DNA of 32,167 nt from Akkermansiaceae bacterium (GTDB lineage: Bacteria > Verrucomicrobiota > Verrucomicrobiia > Verrucomicrobiales > Akkermansiaceae): assembly GCA_023301545.1 (NCBI GenBank), contig JALZUI010000055.1:1-32167 (forward strand). The letters run 5' to 3'. The notes beneath the pieces were generated by a model. The model did not search any database, was not told where the DNA came from, and saw only the letters and a list, made by a program, of their open reading frames with translations. The position numbers and the translations under genes were made by a program. Shown piece by piece: positions 18,221 through 27,282 of this stretch. The number at the start of each line of letters is the position of its first letter. Position 1 is the first letter of the stretch.

Positions 18221-21200
18221 ATGTCCGTTCTCTCATCACTTAATCCCGACCGCGCAACTCTCAATTTCCTTAATAGCTTCCCTGAAGAGTCGCGGGAAAT
18301 CGGTGAAGGCCTTCAAAAAGATGGCTCAGTCAGTCAAATCTTCGGAAACCACCTATTCATCCAAGGACGAGTAGAGCACGATAAAGGCACCTTCCGGACA
18401 ACCCTACGTTTACAGGGAAATCGTTGGTTTGGTAGCTGTAATAGTGATGTCGAAAGTATTTCTAACGCATGTCTCTTCGCGACTATGCTGGAACGCCTCA
18501 AGCGTGGTCCCGACCTCCCTGAGTCACCGAACGAGATGGATGACACTCCGATCATTGACTTGATCGAAGAAAAACTCAAACGCGAGCTTGATGACAAAGA
18601 GGCTGACTACGTCTCCCGTGTTGAAAAACGTTACCGTCGATACGCGATTGAAGGAGAAATCCACGACCACGACCTCGTGCGCCTTAATCCTCGCTGGGAA
18701 ATGTCTAGCTACGAGCCTCTTGAGCTTTGGCCTATTCCTCCTAGTGACATCGTAGAATTCTGGAACTTCCTCGCCTACGCGTTTTACAAGAAAAAGCTTC
18801 CTTTCCCAGAGTTCATGCAAAGCATCACAGACCTTCCTTCTGTGCAGAAAAAGATGGCTGAATGGGAGCGTGAACGCGAAATTTCCGCTTGGTACGACCG
18901 CATCGACCAAGTAAACGAGCGCCCACCGAGCAAGAAAATCATCGATATGGAGTTCCGCTTGGTCTCTACTATTAACGAAGGTCGCCTCGAGCACAAAGCA
19001 GCAGAAGACGAAGTCTGGAAACCTATCCGGGAAAAACAAGACATCGACAAGCTTGAGGAACTCTACAAAACCTCCTCAATTCGCACCAGTGTTGAGATGC
19101 AAATGCTCTGGGAGCATTTCCTCTCATACTATCGCGAGCATGACAACCTCAGCATCGACCTTGATAATGAAGACGCTTGTCGCTTCATGAACCGCCTCTT
19201 CCTCCAACCGGCTCTCAAGAACATTCTCGTTAACCTCGATGAAAACACCTTCAACGTTAGTGAGAGCGTACTCAGCTGGAAATGTGATGACGACAAACTC
19301 GATCCTGACACCTTCTCGCTCCAACTCGTAACCGATAAAGGCGAAGATGTAACACACTCTGTGCGTCTCCTCCCAGGTCGTAGTATTCTGTACCAATCAG
19401 ACGAAACCGTATTCCCTGGCCCTCCGCGCTGGCTTGACGAGACGGAAGTCATGCCTCTGTACCAGATTCCGAAAGGGGTCATTGATAGCCTAGAAGGTGT
19501 TGAATTCCTTCGTAAAATAGGATCAACGCTCCCTGAATCAATGAAGAAGCGTGTCATCGATCTTGAACTCCTTCCTGAGTTCAACATGCGCTTGGAAAAA
19601 GGCCTTACTTCGGCTGAGACCGAGCACCTTGTCATCGATATTACCGCAACGGAAAAAGACGAAATCCGCACCGAAAAAATGCGCCGCGGTGGCTGGGAAG
19701 TCGAAAACCAAAAACCCTCAAAAGGTAAAGACCTCCTGCGATTCTCCCGTGAAAAGCTCTACGCCATCCCTGACCGAATCACCGAAATGGGACTCACTTT
19801 TGACGACAAGCTTGATTGCTTTAAAGTGCGTATTTCTAAGCAGTTCCCAGAAAAGTTCGCTGACTGGGTAGAGTCTCTTAAGGAAAGCATCACGGTACAT
19901 TCCGATGCTAAGCTCAGCACAATTCTAGCAGACCCTGTTACCGCTGCCGTTCGTTTTGAGGTTGTTAGCCAAGACATTGATTGGTTCGACCTCCGTATCG
20001 TAATCGACGTAGATGGACTCACTCTCGACAAAGCGCAGATTCGTCAACTCGTCTCCGCTCGTGGTGGCTACGTCCGAATGGACGACGGCTCATGGATGCG
20101 CCTCGAAATCAAGCTCGATGCCGAGCAACGCGAGGCTGTTACCCGCCTCGGACTCGATCCATTCGACCTCTCAGGGGAAACGCACCGCATGCACGCCCTC
20201 CAGCTTGCAGACCCGAAAGCATCCGACGTCTTCGATCCCAAAATCTGGGAGCGAATCATGTCCAGCGCTAAGGAAATCCAAGTCGATGTCAAACCTCCAA
20301 TCCCAGAGGAACTACAGGCAACCCTTCGTCCATACCAGGAGGAAGGCTTCCACTTCCTCAGTTACCTTGCCACCAACGGCTTCGGCGGTATCCTGGCCGA
20401 TGATATGGGACTAGGTAAAACGATCCAATCGATCACCTATCTCCTCTGGCTTCGAGGCGAATCCATCAGGAAAGGCAAAAAGCTTCCTGCTCTCGTAGTC
20501 TGTCCTAAGTCCGTTCTCGACGTTTGGCAAATGGAGTGTAACAAGTTCGCGCCAAACCTACGAGTAGAGATCTTCCTCTCCAAAGACGATTTCGACAAGG
20601 GATCAGTCGAAAACGACATCGATATTGTTGTTCTTAACTACGCTCAACTCCGAGTCTGTGGTGACATCCTTAAGTCTATTGATTGGCTGGCTGTCATCCT
20701 CGATGAAGGACAACAAATTAAGAACCCTGACTCTAAAGCCGCTAAAGCTGCACGAGATCTTAATGCGCATAACCGACTTGTTCTTACCGGTACACCTATT
20801 GAGAACAGACTTATGGATATGTGGTCTCTCATGGCCTTCGCTATGCCAGGAGTTCTCGGAACACGTGCCTACTTCAAGAAACGCTTTGATAAGCGCAAGG
20901 ATCCAACTTCACAAGTACGACTTGCCGCCCGTCTTAAGCCATTCCTTCTCCGCCGTACCAAACTCCAAGTGGCCAAAGACCTTCCACCAAGAACGGAAGA
21001 AGAAGTCTTCGCTGTTATGGAAGGCGTGCAAAGCGACCTCTACAAAGGGGAACTTAAGCGAATCCAAAAAGCCCTTCTTGGCCTCGGTTCAGATGATGCC
21101 GTTAAGAAGAACTCCTTTGCGATTCTCCAGGGCCTCATGAGGTTACGTCAGATCTGTTGTCACCCTGGACTCATTGATCCTAAGTACCTTAAGGAAGAAT

Positions 21201-21742
21201 CAGCTAAAATGAACGCTCTGTTCTACCTTCTAGATCAACTACACGAGGAAGGACACAAGGTTCTCGTCTTCTCCCAGTTCGTCTCAATGCTTAACATCAT
21301 CAAGAGTCGATTGGAGACCGAAGCACGTCCGTTCAACTACCTTACAGGACAAACTAAGGACCGTCGTGGCGAGATCGAAAACTTCCAGACGACTAAAGAC
21401 CCATCAGTCTTCCTCCTTTCATTGAAAGCAGGTGGAGCTGGTCTTAACCTCACCTCGGCCTCCTACGTAATCCTTTACGATCCATGGTGGAACCCCGCTG
21501 TTGAGAACCAAGCAATTGACCGTACTCACCGAATCGGCCAGAAGAATAAGGTAATCGCCTACCGCCTCCTCACCCGTGAGTCAGTGGAAGAAAAGATCCG
21601 AGTCCTCCAACACCAGAAGACCGCGCTTGTGAGCAACGTCCTCGGAGACGAAGGCTTTGCTAGTAACCTCAGCATTAACGACCTCCAATTCATCCTCGCC
21701 CACGGTGCAGGGGAAGAGGAAGACATCATCGATGTAGAGTAA
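18221..21742 (+). CDS. SNF2/SWI2-family DNA helicase-like ATPase
   Basis: Motif I GGILADDMGLGKTIQSI, DEGQQIKNPDSKAAKAAR, LTGTPIENRLMDMWSLMAFAMPG, VFSQFVSMLNII, SLKAGGAGLNLTSA, DPWWNPAVENQAIDRTHRIGQ. Confidence 0.97.
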   Translation: MSVLSSLNPDRATLNFLNSFPEESREIGEGLQKDGSVSQIFGNHLFIQGRVEHDKGTFRTTLRLQGNRWFGSCNSDVESISNACLFATMLERLKRGPDLPESPNEMDDTPIIDLIEEKLKRELDDKEADYVSRVEKRYRRYAIEGEIHDHDLVRLNPRWEMSSYEPLELWPIPPSDIVEFWNFLAYAFYKKKLPFPEFMQSITDLPSVQKKMAEWEREREISAWYDRIDQVNERPPSKKIIDMEFRLVSTINEGRLEHKAAEDEVWKPIREKQDIDKLEELYKTSSIRTSVEMQMLWEHFLSYYREHDNLSIDLDNEDACRFMNRLFLQPALKNILVNLDENTFNVSESVLSWKCDDDKLDPDTFSLQLVTDKGEDVTHSVRLLPGRSILYQSDETVFPGPPRWLDETEVMPLYQIPKGVIDSLEGVEFLRKIGSTLPESMKKRVIDLELLPEFNMRLEKGLTSAETEHLVIDITATEKDEIRTEKMRRGGWEVENQKPSKGKDLLRFSREKLYAIPDRITEMGLTFDDKLDCFKVRISKQFPEKFADWVESLKESITVHSDAKLSTILADPVTAAVRFEVVSQDIDWFDLRIVIDVDGLTLDKAQIRQLVSARGGYVRMDDGSWMRLEIKLDAEQREAVTRLGLDPFDLSGETHRMHALQLADPKASDVFDPKIWERIMSSAKEIQVDVKPPIPEELQATLRPYQEEGFHFLSYLATNGFGGILADDMGLGKTIQSITYLLWLRGESIRKGKKLPALVVCPKSVLDVWQMECNKFAPNLRVEIFLSKDDFDKGSVENDIDIVVLNYAQLRVCGDILKSIDWLAVILDEGQQIKNPDSKAAKAARDLNAHNRLVLTGTPIENRLMDMWSLMAFAMPGVLGTRAYFKKRFDKRKDPTSQVRLAARLKPFLLRRTKLQVAKDLPPRTEEEVFAVMEGVQSDLYKGELKRIQKALLGLGSDDAVKKNSFAILQGLMRLRQICCHPGLIDPKYLKEESAKMNALFYLLDQLHEEGHKVLVFSQFVSMLNIIKSRLETEARPFNYLTGQTKDRRGEIENFQTTKDPSVFLLSLKAGGAGLNLTSASYVILYDPWWNPAVENQAIDRTHRIGQKNKVIAYRLLTRESVEEKIRVLQHQKTALVSNVLGDEGFASNLSINDLQFILAHGAGEEEDIIDVE

Positions 21743-21767
21743 AATCAGAACTCCCTTAATACATATC

Positions 21768-21798
21768 AAAAGAGCGACCTACAAGTCGCTCTTTTTTT
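21768..21798 (+). terminator. intrinsic terminator after SNF2 gene
   Basis: AAAAGAGCGAC-CTACAA-GTCGCTCTTTT followed by T-tract. Confidence 0.9.
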
Positions 21799-22017
21799 GT
21801 CTCTGCCGATCTTAGATTCACTGTCTAGACAAGATCTAACACCGCCCTCTCTTGCTATATTACTCCCTGATATCAATAGCCCCTCAACTTACCCCTTTAA
21901 AGCTTGCGACTTACACCTCTCGTTTCAAATCTGCGGCCTGCTACGGAATCTACGAAAAATAACAACCTCCATCACCCTAAAGTTGAATTTTTATAGTTGC
22001 GACGTGCGATATAGACA

Positions 22018-22063
22018 CAAAAAAACCGCAAGAAAAATGCTTAAACACATTCTAACTTACGGT
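22018..22063 (-). terminator. candidate intrinsic terminator after the 256-aa lipoprotein gene
   Basis: Minus strand ACCGTAAG ... CTTGCGGT (one G:U pair when transcribed) then seven T; loop about 23 nt. Confidence 0.6.
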
Positions 22064-22087
22064 ACTTAAAATTACAAAAGAGATCCT

Positions 22088-22858
22088 CTATCGGGTTCCG
22101 ATGTTATTAAGGTTGAGACTAAATAGACCTCGTTCAGATTCTTCTACTTCAATAAATCTACTATTCACTAAGGTTGGGACAAAAAACTCAGCAGTTGTAT
22201 CAGGATTGTCACCAAAGAAACGGGAATCCCCTGCTTCAGCTCTGCGGAAATCCAACTCAAAACCCTCACTAGATGAAGTATAGAAACCACCGATTACCCC
22301 ATTCAAAATAGCGTCCTCAGACGTTGAAGTAATGAGAAAATCAAAATTTTCGTTCGTGGGGAAAAAGAGGCTTCCCGAGACAGGATCTACGCGGAGGTCG
22401 TTACCAAAATCATTAAGGATAATTCGGATACGCTCTAGATCTACGCTGCTAAGTACAAATACATCATCCCCATCATCGACTCTGTCTAAAAGTAGACTAC
22501 GGAGCTCAGTACCAAGAATACCTTGTTCAAGAATCTCGGTGAGTGTACTCTCTAGCACAGTATTGGCTTCACGAATAAAATTAACTCGAAAGGTGTCATC
22601 ATCTGTACGGGTGTAAGCGAAAGTTAGAGTGCTCTGCGTAGTCGTTACACCTCCATCAAACCTGATATCACGAGTACCTAGTGAACCCTCAGTTGTTGGA
22701 GTGAAGGTCAATATATCACCGTCTATTAACGACTCAAACGCTTCCTGTGTAGCCTCAGGGTCAAATGGAGGCCTGTCATCGTCGTCACATGAAACCATGA
22801 CGAATGACACAACAAGTACTGCCAATGGAGATCTAAGTAATAAGTTTTTCATAATCAA
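22088..22858 (-). CDS. hypothetical lipoprotein, 256 aa
   Basis: Signal peptide with lipobox (LAVLVVSFVMVSC) followed by DDDD. No known domain recognised. Confidence 0.75.
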   Translation of the reverse strand: MIMKNLLLRSPLAVLVVSFVMVSCDDDDRPPFDPEATQEAFESLIDGDILTFTPTTEGSLGTRDIRFDGGVTTTQSTLTFAYTRTDDDTFRVNFIREANTVLESTLTEILEQGILGTELRSLLLDRVDDGDDVFVLSSVDLERIRIILNDFGNDLRVDPVSGSLFFPTNENFDFLITSTSEDAILNGVIGGFYTSSSEGFELDFRRAEAGDSRFFGDNPDTTAEFFVPTLVNSRFIEVEESERGLFSLNLNNIGTR

Positions 22859-22872
22859 GAGAGTGTATAATA

Positions 22873-23847
22873 TTAGTTGGAAAGACTATTCAACGTAATT
22901 GTAAAGTTACTAGACTCAGTAGTACCATAATTAATGACAGTTCCATTAGCCCTAGCATACGCTACTCCAAAATGTGTGTCTCCCGGAACAAAAACTAATT
23001 CATGCCAAATTTCTGTATTTAAAGCTTCTCCAGTAATAGTTGGAGCTACTCCAGCAGCAAGATCTGCTCTGATATCAGCAAATGTCGTAGTTTCTGGAAG
23101 CTCTTCTACTCCGATTACTACCACTCCACCTGTAGCTAGTGTAGCGAAAGGAAACGTCGTATCAAGCGTTGTTTGATTAAATGATCTCACATAAACCCCC
23201 GTTCCCGAAGAAAATAATGTCACGACGTCTGGATCATTGACTGCCAGATCTTGAAAGACCGCAACGAAGCCAGCAGCCCGAAGAGCTCCGGCTAAGCTTT
23301 GTAATGTATTATCATTGAGATCAACAAATGATAGGTTTGGATCAAAATCTTCTGGAATTTCTAGTCCTTCTGCTAAACCTGAAGTCGCTCCAGCTGAGTT
23401 GGAGACCGCTTCATCAACTAGCGCTTGAACGTCTGCCTCTAATGTAACAAAAGTTTCAGTCTCATTTAATCGAGCTTCATGATTATTTAATACATCACGC
23501 TCATACAGTTGGGGTACGCTTAACTGAAGCAATGCACTATCACGATTCGTCTCTTCAATAACGATTTGAGTCGGCGCGATGAACTCGTACTCAAGAACTC
23601 CATCATCGTAGATATCTCCATCAAAACGAATTGTATCACCAAGCCCGAAAGCTATAGGCATATCTACAATTGCATTTGATGCTAATTGTTCGGGAGTAAA
23701 GCCTACAACCTCTAAGCCTAGAAAGTTCTCCCGCAAGTCATCAGCTGGATTATCGAAATCATCGTCACAACTAACGAGAAATAACGCACTAGATGAAATC
23801 GCCAAGGCGGAAAACATCTTAATACAATGTAAATTTTTCTGAGTCAT
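22873..23847 (-). CDS. hypothetical lipoprotein, 324 aa
   Basis: Lipobox ALFLVSC followed by DDD; shares an IRFDG segment and similar C-terminal ending with the neighbouring lipoprotein. Confidence 0.77.
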   Translation of the reverse strand: MTQKNLHCIKMFSALAISSSALFLVSCDDDFDNPADDLRENFLGLEVVGFTPEQLASNAIVDMPIAFGLGDTIRFDGDIYDDGVLEYEFIAPTQIVIEETNRDSALLQLSVPQLYERDVLNNHEARLNETETFVTLEADVQALVDEAVSNSAGATSGLAEGLEIPEDFDPNLSFVDLNDNTLQSLAGALRAAGFVAVFQDLAVNDPDVVTLFSSGTGVYVRSFNQTTLDTTFPFATLATGGVVVIGVEELPETTTFADIRADLAAGVAPTITGEALNTEIWHELVFVPGDTHFGVAYARANGTVINYGTTESSNFTITLNSLSN

Positions 23848-23853
23848 GTATCT

Positions 23854-23882
23854 GATATATAAGCCTGTATGCGCACTTGCAA
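23854..23882 (-). promoter_or_regulatory. candidate sigma70 promoter for the lipoprotein pair
   Basis: Minus strand TTGCAA (23877-23882), 17-bp spacer, TATATC (23854-23859). Confidence 0.45.
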
Positions 23883-23978
23883 GAAAAAAGCCAATACCTA
23901 GGAGAAAAACTAGTTCGTTATCTCATCAGTGCAAAATTCTGTATTTATCAAAAAAAATCGATGACTAAAAATGAGCCT

Positions 23979-25091
23979 TTATAAATTATGGAGCTCGAAC
24001 CTCAAAACGGAAATCCCCTCACGTAGATCGAGCATTCCGTCGCGTAGAAATAGCAACTCCCTACGGCCTTCGGTAGTCTCAGCTACGGCCATCAGCTGTG
24101 AGAGTTGGCCAAAGGCAACCATCATCTGACCTAGGTACTCACGACATCCCATCATTCCCATATCAGCAGGTTTCTCACTACCAATCACTGGATTAATGAG
24201 CTCGCTTAAGCCCTTCTCCACAGCACTGAGCGTTTGAATAAGAGCCTGATAATGACGTCCTCGTGGAAAGGTAAAGTTCGCCGCCTGCATTTCAAAGTCT
24301 TCGATCAAGTCCTTAATCGATTCGAGAACTGGGTGCGTACTGGGGGAGGTATCCCACTCACCTGTCTCCAATGGAGGGTGAGACTCAATCCCGCTAGATG
24401 TTTCAATAAATGGCTCAGAAGAGATAATTACGTCTTCGAACTCAGGAAACTTTGTATTCTCCTCTCGTTCATCAGCAAGAGCTCCCAAGATTCCGTTCCA
24501 CCCCATCAATGACGCTTCGTATTGATCAAAGTCTAGCGAATCTGCAAAACGTTGGTGAATTTCATCATAGAGAAAGGAAAGGCGCTGCACATCCTTAGCA
24601 AACTCACTTTTGTTAGCTCTAGAAATATGGGATTGCCAAGCGGCGAAATTGCTAGCGACTTGGCCATATTCCTCGTCCGCACTCATGCTCCAAGAGGTGG
24701 AAACTAACTGCACACGACAATCAAAGCACTCAAGTACTACTCGCCCGAGAGCGGTAAAAAATTCCAAACGAAGCACATTAACAAAAACCGGCTTTTCATA
24801 CTGCCCGCTTTCATTAGGCTTATGCATACAAAGCCGTGCAGAGGCGGTGATCTCCCCCACTACACCCTCAGCCACTTCGGAGAGGTCGGCATCGAGCGTC
24901 TGAAAAGGCTCCAGAGGAGTGTTAGAAAAAAGAAAATGAGAGCCTGCAAGGTCTCGCAAGCAGTCACCTGCTAGAGAAAACTCTAGAGGCTCGTCTTGGC
25001 CATGAAGCCAAAGTCGAGCGACCACTGTCCCCCGCTGTGTATTATCAATCTCACCTCGGGTGACATAGCTGTTAAGCCTCATGTCGTTCAT
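23979..25091 (-). CDS. hypothetical protein, 370 aa
   Basis: Long intact ORF (MNDMRLNSYVTRGEIDNTQRGTVVARLWLHGQDEPLEF...); second ATG at 25082 also possible. No domain recognised. Confidence 0.8.
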   Translation of the reverse strand: MNDMRLNSYVTRGEIDNTQRGTVVARLWLHGQDEPLEFSLAGDCLRDLAGSHFLFSNTPLEPFQTLDADLSEVAEGVVGEITASARLCMHKPNESGQYEKPVFVNVLRLEFFTALGRVVLECFDCRVQLVSTSWSMSADEEYGQVASNFAAWQSHISRANKSEFAKDVQRLSFLYDEIHQRFADSLDFDQYEASLMGWNGILGALADEREENTKFPEFEDVIISSEPFIETSSGIESHPPLETGEWDTSPSTHPVLESIKDLIEDFEMQAANFTFPRGRHYQALIQTLSAVEKGLSELINPVIGSEKPADMGMMGCREYLGQMMVAFGQLSQLMAVAETTEGRRELLFLRDGMLDLREGISVLRFELHNL

Positions 25092-25144
25092 ACCTTAATT
25101 AAAGCGTAGCGGGAAAGATCGTCAACTAAAAGTTAGACCCTTCC

Positions 25145-25175
25145 TAAAAATAATAAGGGCGCCCTAAGCGCCCTT
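25145..25175 (-). terminator. intrinsic terminator after DEAD-box helicase gene
   Basis: Minus strand AAGGGCGC-TTAGG-GCGCCCTT then ATTATTTTTA. Confidence 0.8.
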
Positions 25176-25191
25176 ACCATAAAAAACTTGT

Positions 25192-27129
25192 TTAGTAGCT
25201 GCTTTTGCGTGAGCTGCCTCCGCGATCACCTTTGTAACCGCCGCCTTCGCCACGTCCGCCACCTTTGTAGCCACCACCGCCGCCATCACGACCGCGACCG
25301 CCACCTTTGTAGCCACCGCCGCCTTCGCCATCGCGACCTCGGCCACGACCTCGGCCGCGACCACGACCGCCACCACCACCGCGGCTTCCGCCACCATGAG
25401 AGTCTTTGCCTCCGTCAAAACCGCGATCAGCACGAATAGGAACTACTCGCCCACCGATTTCTAACTTAGATTGGATTACGGTATCAACTTGGTCCTTAAC
25501 AATCCCAACTAGAGTGTGACGCCCAAAGAGACGAATTTTGCCAACACCTCCGTCGGAGATGCCAACTTCATTGTAAAGAAGTCCCGTAAGTTGGCCTGCT
25601 GAAACATCATCTTCCTTACCAACTCCGAAGAAAAGCGTATCGTACTCATCAAAACCAGGCTTTTCACCACCACGCTCGCGCTGGGGTTTATCCCCACGTT
25701 CACGGTCGTTGCGTTCTAGGTTGTTGCCGCCTCGGTCCTCAGGAATTGCGTTCAACGCAGGACGGGTGTCCTTTTTCCATGATTTAATGAGGCTACCAAT
25801 TACGTCCATGACATCGATTTCGTCTTCGGACGCCGCTTCTAAGAAGGCATCAAAAGTAGCGTAGTCTGGTAATTTAACATTTTCGGTCTCAATGATATTC
25901 CCGTCTGAATCTTTTTCGATTTCAGCATCGTCTCCTTCTGTGAGGACAAGCTCCATCTCGTTCATGAGCTTCTTAACAAGCGCCTTCTCATGACCTGCAG
26001 TGAGATCATCGTGCGATGGGATTTCTTCCTTAGGAATACTTTCACCAATGTAGCGCTCAACATTTTTGAGGTAACGGAAGTCTCGACGAGAAACGAGCGA
26101 GTAAGAAGAACCACTACGACCAGCACGGCCAGTACGGCCTACACGGTGTACGTAGTCTTCAGGCTCGTGTGACATCTCTAGAACGTACACGGCTTCAATA
26201 CCGGCTACATCTAGGCCACGACCCGCAACATCAGTTGCGATAAGTAGGCGTACTTGACCTTGGGTAAAGCGCTTGAGAACACGCTCACGCATTGGCTGTC
26301 CCATATCACCATGGAGACGCTCGGCAGAGACGCCGAGATTAGCTAAGGCGTCAGCGGCTTCTTCCACGCGGCGCTTAGTATTACAAAAGATCACTGCTTG
26401 ACCAGGAGCGTCACGGAGAATGAGACGACGGAGAATCTCTAGCTTAGAGCTCTCACGCACATCGATCCAAGCTTGCTTAATCGTTGTAGCAGGTTTGACT
26501 TTACCAGAAACCTGAACGGTTTCGATATTTTCGCTGAAACGGTCGATGAGCTTCTTAATCTGGGGATTGATCGTTGCAGAGAAGAAAATGTTTTGGCGGT
26601 CATCCGGAAGGCTGTTGAGCATATCACGAATCTCATCACGGAAGCCCATGTCTAGCATGCGGTCGGCTTCATCCAGAACTACCGCTTGGATCGAATCGGT
26701 CTCAAACGTCTTCTTACGAAGGTGATCTTGGAGACGTCCAGGAGTTCCGACAATAACCTGAGGGTTTTGACGAAGCTGGTGAATTTGCTCCGGGTAAGGA
26801 GCTCCACCATAAAGGTTTGCTACGCGAACTCCTTTGAGGAATTTAGCGAAGTCCTTGATTGCCTGTGCTACTTGTTGCGAAAGCTCACGAGTAGGACACA
26901 CCACTAAAACTTGTGGTTGGCGCACGCTCATGTCGAGCGATTGAAGGAGAGGCAGGGAGAAGGCAGCTGTTTTACCAGAACCTGTCTGCGATAGCCCGAC
27001 AATGTCGCCACCATCAAGAATCAATGGAATGGCTTGTGTTTGAATGTCGGAAGGAGTTTCATAGCCTAGAACATCTAGGGCTGAGACGATATTTTCTTGG
27101 AGCCCAAGCTCCGCGAATGGATTACTCAT
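25192..27129 (-). CDS. DEAD-box ATP-dependent RNA helicase with DbpA-type RNA-binding domain and Gly/Arg-rich tail
   Basis: SQTGSGKTAAF, PTRELSQQ, VLDEADRMLDMGF, FSATI, HRVGRTGRAGRSG; C-terminal GGGSRGGGGGRGRGRGRGRGR... tail. Confidence 0.96.
   Translation of the reverse strand: MSNPFAELGLQENIVSALDVLGYETPSDIQTQAIPLILDGGDIVGLSQTGSGKTAAFSLPLLQSLDMSVRQPQVLVVCPTRELSQQVAQAIKDFAKFLKGVRVANLYGGAPYPEQIHQLRQNPQVIVGTPGRLQDHLRKKTFETDSIQAVVLDEADRMLDMGFRDEIRDMLNSLPDDRQNIFFSATINPQIKKLIDRFSENIETVQVSGKVKPATTIKQAWIDVRESSKLEILRRLILRDAPGQAVIFCNTKRRVEEAADALANLGVSAERLHGDMGQPMRERVLKRFTQGQVRLLIATDVAGRGLDVAGIEAVYVLEMSHEPEDYVHRVGRTGRAGRSGSSYSLVSRRDFRYLKNVERYIGESIPKEEIPSHDDLTAGHEKALVKKLMNEMELVLTEGDDAEIEKDSDGNIIETENVKLPDYATFDAFLEAASEDEIDVMDVIGSLIKSWKKDTRPALNAIPEDRGGNNLERNDRERGDKPQRERGGEKPGFDEYDTLFFGVGKEDDVSAGQLTGLLYNEVGISDGGVGKIRLFGRHTLVGIVKDQVDTVIQSKLEIGGRVVPIRADRGFDGGKDSHGGGSRGGGGGRGRGRGRGRGRDGEGGGGYKGGGRGRDGGGGGYKGGGRGEGGGYKGDRGGSSRKSSY
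25222..25392 (-). repeat. in-frame low-complexity tandem repeats encoding GGGYKGGGRG-type units and an RGRGRGRGR tract
   Basis: Repeated CCTTTGTAGCCACC(A/G)CCGCCGCC-type units on + strand within the helicase 3' end. Confidence 0.85.
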
Positions 27130-27282
27130 AAGTATATGTTAGTGATCACCGCCTCTTGTATCAAAACGAGGCAGCATGCCAACGTGATCACTTGTGCGGA
27201 TAAGGGCGCGCATACTGCATAAGTTATTCACAATTGCAAGCGCTTTTAATTTATTTCCTGTTTTTATCTAGGTTAAGGCCCT

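Noticed and set aside
21800-21835. GATCTT...AAGATC / TTAGAT...ATCTAA alternative inverted repeats after the SNF2 terminator
   Set aside because: Short arms, several competing pairings, no clear context; not distinguishable from chance.
25164-25433. Ala/Val-rich 89-aa ORF on the minus strand
   Set aside because: Frame-shifted reading of the Gly/Arg repeat region of the DEAD-box helicase; periodic low-complexity composition explains it.
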